Shown in pieces: positions 44,512 through 53,140 of a DNA stretch of 64,000 bases. Made by a program: the position numbers and the translations under genes. Numbering within the stretch: position 1 is the first letter of the stretch; each line of letters begins with the position of its first letter. Below the pieces are notes generated by a model. It saw only the letters and a list, made by a program, of their open reading frames with translations. It did not search any database and was not told the origin of the DNA. The DNA comes from Haloarcula laminariae. GTDB taxonomy: Archaea; Halobacteriota; Halobacteria; Halobacteriales; Haloarculaceae. The stretch lies in NCBI RefSeq assembly GCF_025457605.1, contig NZ_JAMZFY010000001.1, forward strand, positions 2,046,001-2,110,000, read 5' to 3'.

Positions 44512-46788
44512 TCAGCCAAACAGCCTGGAGAGGAAACCACCAGATTCGTCGTTTGACTCAACGCTTTCTTCTGCATCTTCTTCCCCTGCTGCGTTGTTCA
44601 TACCAGCCTCAGCTGCACCGTCTAATAATTCATCGACAGTGTACCCTGCCCACTCGGCGAACTCTTCAGGGGCACCGATGTACACGCTGGACGCGGATTT
44701 TTCGGCCATGAATCGTTTCGGGAGACGTTTCGCGTAGTCGTGGACTTCGTACCCGTCCCGGTCAAACTCAGCAGTGATTGCCCCTGGCTCTGGTTCGAAA
44801 GAGACGCGCCCACCTTGAATGTCTCGCTGCCAGTTGATTCGACCCGTATCGTACGTCTTCTCGGCTGGCTCGTCCGCAGGGAAGTACTCGGGCTGCTCCC
44901 GGCCGGCTTCCTCGTAGAATTCCCGGACAATGCGCCGGACGTCTTCGATAGTACCCGTCCCGTCTTCCCACGGTTGCTCGGTAAGCATACGTCGCGCAAC
45001 GTAACTGAAGATCGGATTCTGTCGTTCCAAGACCTCTGCAAGGTCATCTTGTGCTTCTCGGAACCCGGGATCTTCCGGATTGGAAGGGAACGAAACGTCC
45101 ATACTCAGGATTTTCATACGATTCCGGAACTCCGATTTCGGGAGTGCATCGTTCGTCGTGAAAATGAGGCACGGCTGGTCAACGCTAGTCGGGGTCCAAT
45201 CACTCCAGTAGTTCCGGATCGGGCTCCACCGCTGGATTTTCTCTTTTTCAGCGTCAATGATGGCGTACGGGAAGCTGGTGTCCCATTGACGGATTCCGCG
45301 AATCTCTTTCACGCCGACATCGTCGGCATCCACGCCGGAAATCACCGTGTTGTCCGAAATGAGTCGTAGTATGTACTCGGTGAGCTTGTCTTTCCCGGCG
45401 TCGCTTTTCCCCTCGATGTAGAGGTGCTGCAGGACGTTATCGAGTGTTCGAGACGGTGAGGACAGCGCCTCCGCGTACTGGTTGGCGAACGGTGCCCAAA
45501 ACCCGTACAGGAACGCTTCGTACATTTGGCCCATCACCGCAGTTTCCGACTGCGTGTGCCCGTGGTTCTCCACTGTCTCGATGTAGTCCTCGATAGTTTC
45601 GAGACAGTGGTTGAGAACAGCTGGCGTCGGGTCATCAGTAGCGACGAGAATCATCTCATCATCGTCCCCGATGACGAGTTGCTCAGCATCCGGAAGCACC
45701 GACATCGTCGGAATCGTGGTCGATTCCTTGACCTGGTTGTTGTACGCGCTCAGAGGCGCAGTGATACTGTGATCCTCGACAGTCGCACCGCGGTCACGGA
45801 GCCCCGTCCCGAATTCGTCGGCTGTGTCCCTGTCGACCTTGCTCGTCCCCATCCGTATCTGCTCATCAGGGGCCCGGACACGCGGCCGATCAAGCGTCTC
45901 AGTCAGGTCCGTTTCGTGGTCTGATTCGACCAGTCCGACATCCGGCGACTCTGTGTCTTCACTGTCTCGCTCAGCATCATCGCCACTCGCGGAGTCATCA
46001 GGCTCGACGACGGTTCGGTCAGCGTTCTCGGGTTCTTCCACGAACGCGACCGTTTCGTCAGCGCCCTCAGGATCATCGACGACCGCAGTAACGTGGTCAG
46101 CGACCGATTTGAGGTCCTCGACCGCGTCTTGATTCAACGCGGCCGTGTCGCTCACGTCAAGGTCCCCTGCACCGACCCAATACTCGATGCGGTTGTCTCG
46201 TTCTTCTGGCGTGTCTGCGTCTTCGAGCGCCTCAACGAGCCCGTCGAGAAGCGTCTGGTCGCTGTACCCCTCTCTGTACTCGTCGATGAATTGCTCGAAT
46301 TGCTCATCGAGTTGCGTACCGACATCGGTCGTGATAACCGAGATTTGGTTCGTGTGGTACTCCCACGAATTCCGTGAGAGGTTCGCTGAGCCGTGGACAA
46401 GTTTGACCGTGTCATCAGGCATGACAATACGGTAAATCTTCGAATGGACGGTTTTCTGGTTCTTCAGCCGAACGGTGAGTCGCCCGTCCTGGCGAAGCTC
46501 CACGAGCGACCGTGCGGTCGATACCTCATTGACTCGGTCAGCATAGTCGTCCGCATTTCCAATCAGAACATCGAGAGAATCGATGTCGTACTCGGTGAGC
46601 ATCGTCACCATCAATTCGGGCGTCTCCGCGTATGTGACCGCGTCGACGTGGCGAGCCCCTTCGAACAAATCCAGAAAGTCCGCCCGTTCTTTCACCATCG
46701 CCAATCGAAACTCAGCGGCCCCCGACCCGTAGAACTCTGGCATATCGGCGAACCGATCGAACGAGATGTTCGCCGTTAGTTCATCCAT
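44512..46788 (-). CDS. PLD-type nuclease fused to an SF3-like P-loop ATPase
   Basis: 758 residues. N-terminal PLD half: HSKIYR with H115/K117 followed by HGSANLSRNSWEYHTNQ (N136). A low-complexity acidic linker (about residues 245-310) follows. The C-terminal part has a P-loop IEGKSDAGKDKLTEYIL at about 457-473, a Walker B-like FPYAIIDAEK, a sensor stretch CLIFTTNDALPKSEFRNRMKIL, and a helical tail, the pattern of SF3/D5-type helicases and primase-helicases of phages and plasmids. A PLD nuclease joined to an SF3-like motor in one chain is unusual. It is convergent with the ATPase at 42903 (43 bases apart). Confidence 0.7.
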   Translation of the reverse strand: MDELTANISFDRFADMPEFYGSGAAEFRLAMVKERADFLDLFEGARHVDAVTYAETPELMVTMLTEYDIDSLDVLIGNADDYADRVNEVSTARSLVELRQDGRLTVRLKNQKTVHSKIYRIVMPDDTVKLVHGSANLSRNSWEYHTNQISVITTDVGTQLDEQFEQFIDEYREGYSDQTLLDGLVEALEDADTPEERDNRIEYWVGAGDLDVSDTAALNQDAVEDLKSVADHVTAVVDDPEGADETVAFVEEPENADRTVVEPDDSASGDDAERDSEDTESPDVGLVESDHETDLTETLDRPRVRAPDEQIRMGTSKVDRDTADEFGTGLRDRGATVEDHSITAPLSAYNNQVKESTTIPTMSVLPDAEQLVIGDDDEMILVATDDPTPAVLNHCLETIEDYIETVENHGHTQSETAVMGQMYEAFLYGFWAPFANQYAEALSSPSRTLDNVLQHLYIEGKSDAGKDKLTEYILRLISDNTVISGVDADDVGVKEIRGIRQWDTSFPYAIIDAEKEKIQRWSPIRNYWSDWTPTSVDQPCLIFTTNDALPKSEFRNRMKILSMDVSFPSNPEDPGFREAQDDLAEVLERQNPIFSYVARRMLTEQPWEDGTGTIEDVRRIVREFYEEAGREQPEYFPADEPAEKTYDTGRINWQRDIQGGRVSFEPEPGAITAEFDRDGYEVHDYAKRLPKRFMAEKSASSVYIGAPEEFAEWAGYTVDELLDGAAEAGMNNAAGEEDAEESVESNDESGGFLSRLFG

Positions 46789-46875
46789 ACGCTACTTCCC
46801 CACTGCTTACCAATAAACACCGACGAAGCGACTATTCAGAAGTCTGTGCCGGCGCACCGTTCGAACAGGACCTTA

Positions 46876-47295
46876 TCATAGGTCCTCCTTGCCAGAATCA
46901 CTATCGACGATAGTGACAGCGTCCTCGATGTCTTCATCGGCGAGTGCTGCCGAGTCCATCTCGGATGTCTCAGCCGTCTCCTCGTCAGTTGCATCTTCCT
47001 CATACGTAGCGAACATCCGATCCACGCCGTCTAATGCTGCAGTGTAGCGGTAGAGATCTTCCCGATCGGTACGTGCGTGGTAGTATCCGTCGAGGGTCTT
47101 GTCGAGATAGTCGCTGTCGTAGAGGCGCTTCAGTGTGACTTTCGCAGTATTGTGTGGAATGTCGATTTCATCGTGAATATCTCGTGGACTGTATCCGTAC
47201 TCATCATTCTTGTAGAGGAACGCAACGATATCTGATTTTGTCGTCCCCGGCGTCAGGTCAAGGTCCGGGTCGTGGTTTTCGAGTGAGACAGGCAT
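46876..47295 (-). CDS. Winged-helix regulator
   Basis: 139 residues. Residues 15-75 form a winged-helix domain: TTKSDIVAFLYKN, YSPRDIHDEIDIPHNTAKVTLKRLYDSDYLDK, then a wing and a Tyr-rich strand. The acidic C-terminal tail (DEETAETSEMDSAALADEDIEDA) is typical of halophiles. It faces the PLD-SF3 gene, 87 bases upstream of its start, on the same strand, and may control it or the divergent SWIM gene. Two tandem 10-base repeats lie just upstream of its start. Confidence 0.75.
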   Translation of the reverse strand: MPVSLENHDPDLDLTPGTTKSDIVAFLYKNDEYGYSPRDIHDEIDIPHNTAKVTLKRLYDSDYLDKTLDGYYHARTDREDLYRYTAALDGVDRMFATYEEDATDEETAETSEMDSAALADEDIEDAVTIVDSDSGKEDL

Positions 47296-47296
47296 G

Positions 47297-47316
47297 TAAC
47301 TGATTGTAACCGATTG
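47297..47316. promoter_or_regulatory. Tandem 10-base repeats upstream of the winged-helix gene
   Basis: TAACTGATTG (47297-47306) and TAACCGATTG (47307-47316) are two nearly identical 10-mers, so one helical turn apart. They begin 2 bases before the start of the winged-helix gene at 47295 and may be an operator for the regulator itself and the divergent SWIM gene. Binding is inferred. Confidence 0.35.
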
Positions 47317-47419
47317 AAACTCATGACTCTGACGGGCGATTCAACACAACTCAGTCGGGCCGGCAAGCTCCCGGCTCGGCACCAAAATCGAATTCTACGC
47401 CCGCTTCAAAAAACGAGAC

Positions 47420-48217
47420 ATGCACATAGATAGAGAAACAATCGAGAACAGGAGTACCGATGCGGTCTTTGAACGCGGGAGAAACTACCGTGACGAGCGG
47501 CGTGTTCAGCAACTGGATCGGTTCGATAACCTCGTTACGGCGACCGTCAGCGGCTCGAATCTGTACGATGTGACTGTCGAATTCGACGGAAAACGTATCG
47601 ACACCCGGTGTACCTGTCCGTACGACGGGAGCGGCGACTGCAAGCACGTCGTCGCAGTGTTACTGGATATTGCCGCCAATCCACCACAGGATGAGAGTGA
47701 CCGTGTCGAGGCAGTTTTAGACGACGTGTCGACCGACGACTTGCGTAAGTTCGTCTGTGATGCACTCGCCAAACACCCTGAGTTACGCGACCAATTTCTT
47801 GCTCGATTCGGCGACGACTACAAATCGGTTGACGATTATCGGGAGGAAATTGCGCAACTGTTGGAACAGCATGCCGACCCGGTCGTATTCGAGGCCATCG
47901 ACTTCTCTAGGTTTTTCGAGATTGCCGAGCAGTATCGGGACCGCAACCGGTATTTGGCCGCTGCAACCGTCTATCGAGCGGTGTTTGAGGAAGTCGACGA
48001 GAAGTACAATTGGATTGACGGTGCCTACGATCACTACGCACAAACTATCCAGACCGCACTTGATGGATACACCGACTGTGTTCTTGCGACGAACCCAACT
48101 CCTGAGGAATTCGACACGTACGCCGGTGTGTTAGAAGCTCGGGCAACGATAGAGCCTCGAATCAATGACGAACAGTTTTGGCGCGCACTTGACCATCTTG
48201 AAGAGCGATACGAATGA
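47420..48217 (+). CDS. SWIM zinc-finger protein
   Basis: 265 residues. Residues 60-82 contain the SWIM finger RCTCPYDG...DCKHVVAVLL (C64, C66, C74, H76), a zinc module for DNA or protein binding. The first 60 residues hold the usual SWIM-flanking beta region (GRNYRDERRVQQL, DVTVEFDGK). The rest is helical and acidic with a repeat-like character, probably a scaffold. SWIM proteins of this form are widespread in haloarchaea. It is divergent from the winged-helix gene. Confidence 0.82.
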   Translation: MHIDRETIENRSTDAVFERGRNYRDERRVQQLDRFDNLVTATVSGSNLYDVTVEFDGKRIDTRCTCPYDGSGDCKHVVAVLLDIAANPPQDESDRVEAVLDDVSTDDLRKFVCDALAKHPELRDQFLARFGDDYKSVDDYREEIAQLLEQHADPVVFEAIDFSRFFEIAEQYRDRNRYLAAATVYRAVFEEVDEKYNWIDGAYDHYAQTIQTALDGYTDCVLATNPTPEEFDTYAGVLEARATIEPRINDEQFWRALDHLEERYE

Positions 48218-48383
48218 GCAAACCAACAGATTGATTCGCAATTGGAGCTTGCCCAATTTGACGAAAAATTACAATCAGTATAACATTGGTACCGATTATG
48301 GCGCAAGATACAGAGAGTGAGTTCAGCAATGGGGTTGAGTCTATGAAGAGTGTCTCGTTCAACCAGCCGTGAGCTACGCTGAC

Positions 48384-48653
48384 TTAGCGATGTGATTCGA
48401 CTTTGATGACTGGATAGCCCATTTCGTCGGCAATGATAGTAACAGTGGTCGTATCGGCTTCAAACTGAAGCGTCATCTTCAGCTGGTGGTCTTGGAAAAG
48501 CCCGTCAAGTGCATCTGTGTTAATATCTTCACTAATGAGCCATTTTTGTTCAATCACATCCTCATCGTGTGCCTCTGCTACCGCTGTTACGACAGCTGTG
48601 CTTAGCTCTTCGCCCTCAACTGGCTCATAGTGGAAACTCTGTTGATTACCCAT
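48384..48653 (-). CDS. HalOD1-domain protein
   Basis: About 89 residues from ATG 48653. It has the Halobacterial Output Domain 1 pattern: ELSTAVVTAVAEAHDEDV, LISEDINTDALDGLFQ, then KMTLQFEADTTTVTIIADEM, of about 80 residues. Many haloarchaeal genomes carry stand-alone copies next to regulators. Function is unknown; the domain is thought to be a signalling output. It has no recognisable operon partner here. Confidence 0.75.
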   Translation of the reverse strand: MGNQQSFHYEPVEGEELSTAVVTAVAEAHDEDVIEQKWLISEDINTDALDGLFQDHQLKMTLQFEADTTTVTIIADEMGYPVIKVESHR

Positions 48654-48674
48654 GCACGGTATTGGAAATGACAA

Positions 48675-49661
48675 CTAAAAACAATTAGTCCCACTATGTA
48701 TCTTGGTAGTCACCTTATCGACCGTTCCATGAACCTGGAGAGCACAATTTTGCTGTTGAGTGTGAGTAATTAGGTAAAATCGGTTGGGTATGTAACTTTT
48801 ACCCGTATATGGCTGAGAATACCACACTTACCTGGTAGATTGGCTTATGCAGGGCGGTGTAGTATATAGGATATGCCGCGATCATCAAACGTCCCCACGG
48901 ATGCTGCTTTTCGTCTGTCTGATCTCGCCCTCGATATCCCCTCATCTTACCATGGTTGACCACTGTGAACGCCCTCAAGGGACCGAACTGGATGTCATTC
49001 TGCTTGATGAACAAGCCCCGATCTCCACGTATATCCTCTGTCCGATAGACCCGAGTGACAAAGAAATAGAAACAACATGGATTCGATTCAAGCAGAGTGA
49101 TAGCACCCCACTGTCGGAAAACCGGTGAGCAACTCGTTAAGCGATCACTCTGCATCCCCAATTCAGAACACAAATCGTTCAGATTCAGAGAAGGGTTTCG
49201 GTCAATATGTCCTCTCAATACTCTGTACTGTCCGGCTTATGCCACCACTTTCTGGCAAAGATCCCATGCGAGATATGCGCCCTCCATCTTGCACAAGCCT
49301 ATCTCCCAATTTTGGGACAGGTACCTGCGTTTCGCTGTCTTCGGTAAGAGCCTATTCGATACGGGTTAACGACCTCGCAGTAGAGATAGTATTTACCAAA
49401 CGGTTTTATTTGCCGCTTGACAGGGGTACAGATGGAGTGCCATATCGCGTAGCTACACAGGTTCCTGCCCGAATCCCACGTGGCACTCCATTTCCCGATA
49501 CCACTCAAGCGACATTGAGACCGTGTGCACACTAGGATATTAACGAGTAGACCGGAGACCACCAGTAAGTTTTCGCGTTCCGTTCGCAAGCACTTACGGA
49601 CAGCTCATCGCCAAATACCGGGTGCAAACAGTATCTTGGCAATAGTTCTATGAAAGCGTCT
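48675..49661. other. Mostly non-coding interval with one small gene
   Basis: A 987-base interval between HalOD1 and the ribbon-helix-helix gene. Apart from the short gene at 48952-49128 I see no convincing coding sequence. A perfect 11-base inverted repeat, ATGGAGTGCCA at 49432-49442 and TGGCACTCCAT at 49481-49491, is the only clear structure. The rest is plain, moderately AT-rich DNA. Confidence 0.4.
48952..49128 (+). CDS. Small DUF7511-like haloarchaeal protein
   Basis: 58 residues from ATG 48952. The sequence reads like the short haloarchaeal DUF7511 proteins: an acidic strand (ELDVILLDEQAP), a Pro/Asp middle and the closing TTWIRFKQSDSTPLSENR, which mirrors the family's TxWIxAxxGSxVxLxxMR ending. 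Function is unknown. A longer frame beginning at 48847 adds an unconvincing leader. Confidence 0.5.
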   Translation: MVDHCERPQGTELDVILLDEQAPISTYILCPIDPSDKEIETTWIRFKQSDSTPLSENR

Positions 49662-50852
49662 TTATGATGGTATGCTAGATCCCTCGGTTCCTTCAGGGGA
49701 CTTCGATTCTTTCTCTGAAGAAGTTGTATTGACACTTTCGACATCGGGATGATCTGCAGCTTCTTCAATTATTTTCCGGTCGACCGGCCGAAGCTCCACA
49801 CACAGTTGATATTGTCCATTGCGCTTTTCAAATTCGAAACCGGATTTTTCTGCAGCATCATCCATTAATGTATATGTGTAGTCATCAGATGGCTGGTCAG
49901 CGAGATTCTCCTTGAACAAATCTTGGACGTCTGTATAGGTTATGCTATAATCTAACTCATGAGTTTTTAACGCCTCTCGGGTAAGGAGGATCCTAAGCTT
50001 CTCAACGCGTTCTTCGCGGTCGAGATCGCCATAAACTGTAATTTGTTCTCGCCTCTCTTCAGAGATGAGGATGTCTTCATTAATCGGATGCTCGACTGCG
50101 TTCTTATAAGATATTATAGCTTCAGTGTACAACTCGACTGTCTCGTTATTCCCATCAAGCTCATTAGCTATAGTCCGTATCACCTCTTTTCTGGTGAATT
50201 CATCACCTAATTTATTTGCAATATCGGATACCATCATCGGATCAACACTGACACTTTCATCAGATTTAGCTCCCCCCTCGGCTCGCTGGTCAAGTTGAGA
50301 CTGGCAAACGATACTATTTTCATCAGACAAGCCAGACCGAGTCGATTGATGACTCACGTTTTCTTCATTTCTGTTTGTGTGATCACCATTTTCATCAGCA
50401 TCAAAAGTGGTATCAGCGTCGATACCACCCGTTACGAGATGATGAATTTTATCTAAAATCCTCTGGCGACGACCTCCGTCACGGTACGAATTCAATGCCC
50501 GAGCAAGTGTCGCCCCAAGATTATCGTCGCAGTGTCGTTTCGCAAACGCCGCGAACTCGTCCTTCAACTGTGAATTTACACGGTAGCCAAGCTGAACTGT
50601 GTCACTGTGATCAATTCTTTCATTAGATAGGACTGGTGTTGAAGAAGAAATTCCCTGAGACACTAGGTAGTCTTGGAGAAGCTGTTCAGCCTCGTGGAGT
50701 AGATTGTCTTTATCCATAAATTCACGCATCGCCGATTCCAGCTCAAACCGGACATAGGAGTCCGCACAACCCCATTTCTCTTCAACAAACCGAACGAATT
50801 CATCGCGTTCAGTACGAGGGATGCGCCACCCGAGAACCTCACGAGCGGTCAC
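49662..50852 (-). CDS. Ribbon-helix-helix-like DNA-binding protein of plasmid type
   Basis: 396 residues from GTG 50852. It has two similar N-terminal segments (WRIPRTERDEFVRFVEEKWG and VQLGYRVNSQLKDEFAAFAKRH), each like a ribbon-helix-helix or small DNA-binding unit, then an acidic linker and a C-terminal helical part with HTH-like FTRKEVIRTIANELDG. This layout is common in haloarchaeal plasmid genes near replication or partition loci. A 15-base palindrome, GTTTCAGTGTGAAAC at 50881-50895, lies 29 bases before the start and could be its operator. Confidence 0.6.
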   Translation of the reverse strand: MTAREVLGWRIPRTERDEFVRFVEEKWGCADSYVRFELESAMREFMDKDNLLHEAEQLLQDYLVSQGISSSTPVLSNERIDHSDTVQLGYRVNSQLKDEFAAFAKRHCDDNLGATLARALNSYRDGGRRQRILDKIHHLVTGGIDADTTFDADENGDHTNRNEENVSHQSTRSGLSDENSIVCQSQLDQRAEGGAKSDESVSVDPMMVSDIANKLGDEFTRKEVIRTIANELDGNNETVELYTEAIISYKNAVEHPINEDILISEERREQITVYGDLDREERVEKLRILLTREALKTHELDYSITYTDVQDLFKENLADQPSDDYTYTLMDDAAEKSGFEFEKRNGQYQLCVELRPVDRKIIEEAADHPDVESVNTTSSEKESKSPEGTEGSSIPS

Positions 50853-51605
50853 TGGCCACCACCTAGATTCAGTACGTGTGGTTTCAGTGTGAAACCGCGA
50901 TTCCTACTTTGTTTCTTTTCGTTGATGTTTTTGTTATCAGTATGATACCGTACAGTAGTAGTAATGAAAATAGAGCGGAGTCCTGATAGTGAGCCGAATT
51001 TTCCCCAATCACTCCCACGTAAGGCGGTTTTTTCGTTTCTGTTTCCTGCTACTCGTTTAGCGAGAGACCTTTTTTCGTTTTCTTCTTCATCAACTACAGC
51101 TGCGTGGCCAGTTCTCTGTTCAGTACAGTAGCAGGTCCACTTAATTATATAGTGATCTGTTTTTACCGATCTCCAGTCTAGCTCATCGTCATGGACATAA
51201 AGATTGTCTGTTTGATCCTGTGAGTGCATTATACCGAGGGTTTATTTTTTGCACCAAGGCGCGGCAGCGGTCTCTTCGCTGGATAGAGTTATCACTAACG
51301 CAGCGACACTCTATTCAGGTCCGAAGAGGGGAACCCGGTGCTAGCTTACTTTCTGTTCTGTGCGATTGGTGTCTTCAATCTGAGATAGTTGAGACGTATT
51401 GAGTTGGTTCTAACCGCTTCTCGAACTGTATCTCAACTATCTACTGGTGATAGTCTTTGACGATTGTTGTCAGGTTGCTCTTCGATGTTCTAAATGAATC
51501 ATCAGTCGTTGTCGGTATAATTGAATCGAGTGTACCGTAACCGGATACGAATGATGTTTTAGGCAATTAGATTAATAAGGCAAGATACCGTATCCGAATA
51601 CGATT
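50853..51605. other. Gene-poor region with inverted repeats and a dyad operator pair
   Basis: 753 bases between the ribbon-helix-helix gene and the gene at 51606. A frame at 50849-51229 has no haloarchaeal composition and is not called. A perfect 12-base inverted repeat, AGATAGTTGAGA at 51383-51394 and TCTCAACTATCT at 51431-51442, and the dyads at 51533 and 51586 are the main signals. A TATA-like ttaataagg lies at about 51572-51580. The mix of palindromes near a plasmid-type gene suggests a replication or maintenance region. Confidence 0.45.
51533..51604 (+). promoter_or_regulatory. Two dyad repeats in the promoter of the gene at 51606
   Basis: TACCGTAACCGGATACGAA (51533-51551) and TACCGTATCCGAATACGAT (51586-51604) are 53 bases apart, about five helical turns. 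The second has a perfect dyad, CGTAT-CCGA-ATACG, and the first the same with one mismatch. They flank a TATA-like ttaataagg; the second copy reaches the ATG. This is a repressor-type layout with DNA looping or autoregulation as the simplest model. The protein that binds is probably the product of the gene at 51606, by inference. Confidence 0.55.
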
Positions 51606-52190
51606 ATGGCAGGACCAGATCGTGGCCGCGGGATTCTGACGAGTTCCGACCGCGACTATCTCTCGGGTCGAACAAATCTTCAGGATGACAGCGAGCGAAA
51701 TGCGCGAAATCGAATCCGAAACAGGACCAGAAATGGGTTGTATGATTTCGTTTATCTCAATGAGGATCTTGAGAATAGGGATGTCTCACAAATCATAACT
51801 AATTCAGACGGAATCAATGAGGAGATTTTCGAAGCAGCAGAAAATGTTGTTGCCTTTCTCTTTCGTATGTGTGCACATACGCCCGAAACTCCAGGAGAGT
51901 CGACAGATAATCGGTTTCAAAAACTCCTAAGAAATGGAATTAAAAAAGGACTTGACGATAGATACGAGCTCCTTGATTTCAAACTTGACCTACAATACGG
52001 ACTACAACAAGAGCGACAAAATCAATTACTCAGACAATTAGAAGAGGGGGGCAGTTTGACATTAGCGGAACTGCGTGAAGCCCTCAACAATGACTATCTC
52101 GATGATAGCTTTCAGTTCAGACCGCTAGATCAAGATGGTTTCCCAAAAAATACAGAACCAGAAGAGACGCTCTCTCATGATGACTACTGA
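51606..52190 (+). CDS. Haloarchaeal plasmid/phage-type protein, probable autoregulator
   Basis: 194 residues. The start GRGILTSSDRDYL, then ERNARNRIRNRTRNGLYDFVYLNEDL, resembles a protein class common in haloarchaeal plasmids and proviruses (a basic, Arg/Asn-rich helix after a short RGILT leader), probably DNA-binding. Nothing else is recognised; the C-terminal half is helical and acidic with a possible winged-helix region (GSLTLAELREALNNDYL). The message is nearly leaderless, with dyad operators overlapping the start. It is followed by a serine recombinase gene 95 bases on. Confidence 0.6.
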   Translation: MAGPDRGRGILTSSDRDYLSGRTNLQDDSERNARNRIRNRTRNGLYDFVYLNEDLENRDVSQIITNSDGINEEIFEAAENVVAFLFRMCAHTPETPGESTDNRFQKLLRNGIKKGLDDRYELLDFKLDLQYGLQQERQNQLLRQLEEGGSLTLAELREALNNDYLDDSFQFRPLDQDGFPKNTEPEETLSHDDY

Positions 52191-52206
52191 TTAGCCTAGC
52201 GACCCC

Positions 52207-52234
52207 CTGTCCGGGAACGTGCGTTCCTGGACAG
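52207..52234. promoter_or_regulatory. 28-base near-perfect palindrome before the serine recombinase
   Basis: Arms CTGTCC/GGACAG and GGAACG/CGTTCC form a palindrome over 52207-52234 with a 2-base centre and a single mismatched pair. A further CTGTCCGTATCC half-site occurs at about 52272, just before the recombinase start. Such a dyad upstream of a resolvase gene could be the recombination (res) site or an operator; it could also act as a terminator hairpin for the preceding gene. Confidence 0.45.
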
Positions 52235-52284
52235 ACTGTCCGTAATAACTATTCTTTAAGTAGCTGGCAACCCTGTCCGTATCC

Positions 52285-52938
52285 GTGCAAGTAGGCTGCT
52301 ACGTACGGGTTTCGACAACGGGCCAAAATCTCGACCGACAACTATCTTCTACGGCTGACTACGCACAAGACGAACTCGGAGCGGGCTTGCAGGATATCGA
52401 GACCTATCGTGACAAGAGTACCGGTACGAACACTGATCGTAGCGGCTACCAGGACTTAATGGACGATGTCGAGGCCAATGGCTTGGATGCTGTCGTAGTT
52501 CATGACATCACGCGGCTCGCTCGCTCATTGCAAGATCTCGACCGAACCGTTGAGCGGGTCACCTCTCATAATACCGAGATCCATTTCGTTCGGGATAATC
52601 TCCCACCGTTCATGGGCGAAGATGATCCGATGGCCCGGTTGATGCTCCAGATGCTCGGCGCGTTTGCTGAGTGGGAGGCCCGAGTGAAGCAAATGAACAC
52701 ACGCGAGGGGATCGCTGCCCGCCAGGAAAATGAAGACTACCACCACGGTCCTGCGCCACTCGGCTTCTCGAAAGATGATGGCCGTCTCGTTGAGAATGAA
52801 GATTATCACGATGTTGTTGCGGCCCTGGACATGGTTCAAAAAGAGGAACTCTCGAAACGCAAGGCTGCTGAACGACTGGACTGTGCGCGCTCAACGATTG
52901 GTCGCGCTCTCGAACGGACTGAACTCTACGGTCTCTGA
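52285..52938 (+). CDS. Serine recombinase/resolvase
   Basis: 217 residues from GTG 52285. The N-terminal resolvase domain has the catalytic serine in GCYVRVSTTGQNLDRQ (S10), then the ITRLARSLQDLDRTV region and LMLQMLGAFAEWEA; residues about 185-217 contain a helix-turn-helix (RKAAERLDCARSTIGRALE). The size is that of a small resolvase/invertase, not a large serine integrase. It suits plasmid dimer resolution or DNA inversion, and marks mobile DNA within the island. Confidence 0.9.
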   Translation: MQVGCYVRVSTTGQNLDRQLSSTADYAQDELGAGLQDIETYRDKSTGTNTDRSGYQDLMDDVEANGLDAVVVHDITRLARSLQDLDRTVERVTSHNTEIHFVRDNLPPFMGEDDPMARLMLQMLGAFAEWEARVKQMNTREGIAARQENEDYHHGPAPLGFSKDDGRLVENEDYHDVVAALDMVQKEELSKRKAAERLDCARSTIGRALERTELYGL

Positions 52939-53140
52939 TTTTTGTCGGTCTCACCGGAAATATAGTTTGTTCAAGATATTCGGGCTTTCCCTCAATCACA
53001 ACGCACTACCCCACGATCCATTCCTACTAACCTCGGTGGTTGCGGCGTGGCTCCTCTACATGTGGCCCTACTCTCAAACCGGTTTCTGGACTCCTTTCAG
53101 TGAAGAAGTGTTCTAAACCATCATCACAATATAGCCACCA

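Noticed and set aside
49125-49535. Plus-strand frame of 136 codons after the DUF7511-like gene
   Set aside because: Not acidic, Pro/Thr/Ser-rich with no domain, and spans an inverted repeat; probably chance.
50849-51229. Minus-strand frame upstream of the ribbon-helix-helix gene, with an overlapping stop/start
   Set aside because: Composition is not acidic or haloarchaeal, no domain is visible, and it covers a palindrome that looks regulatory.
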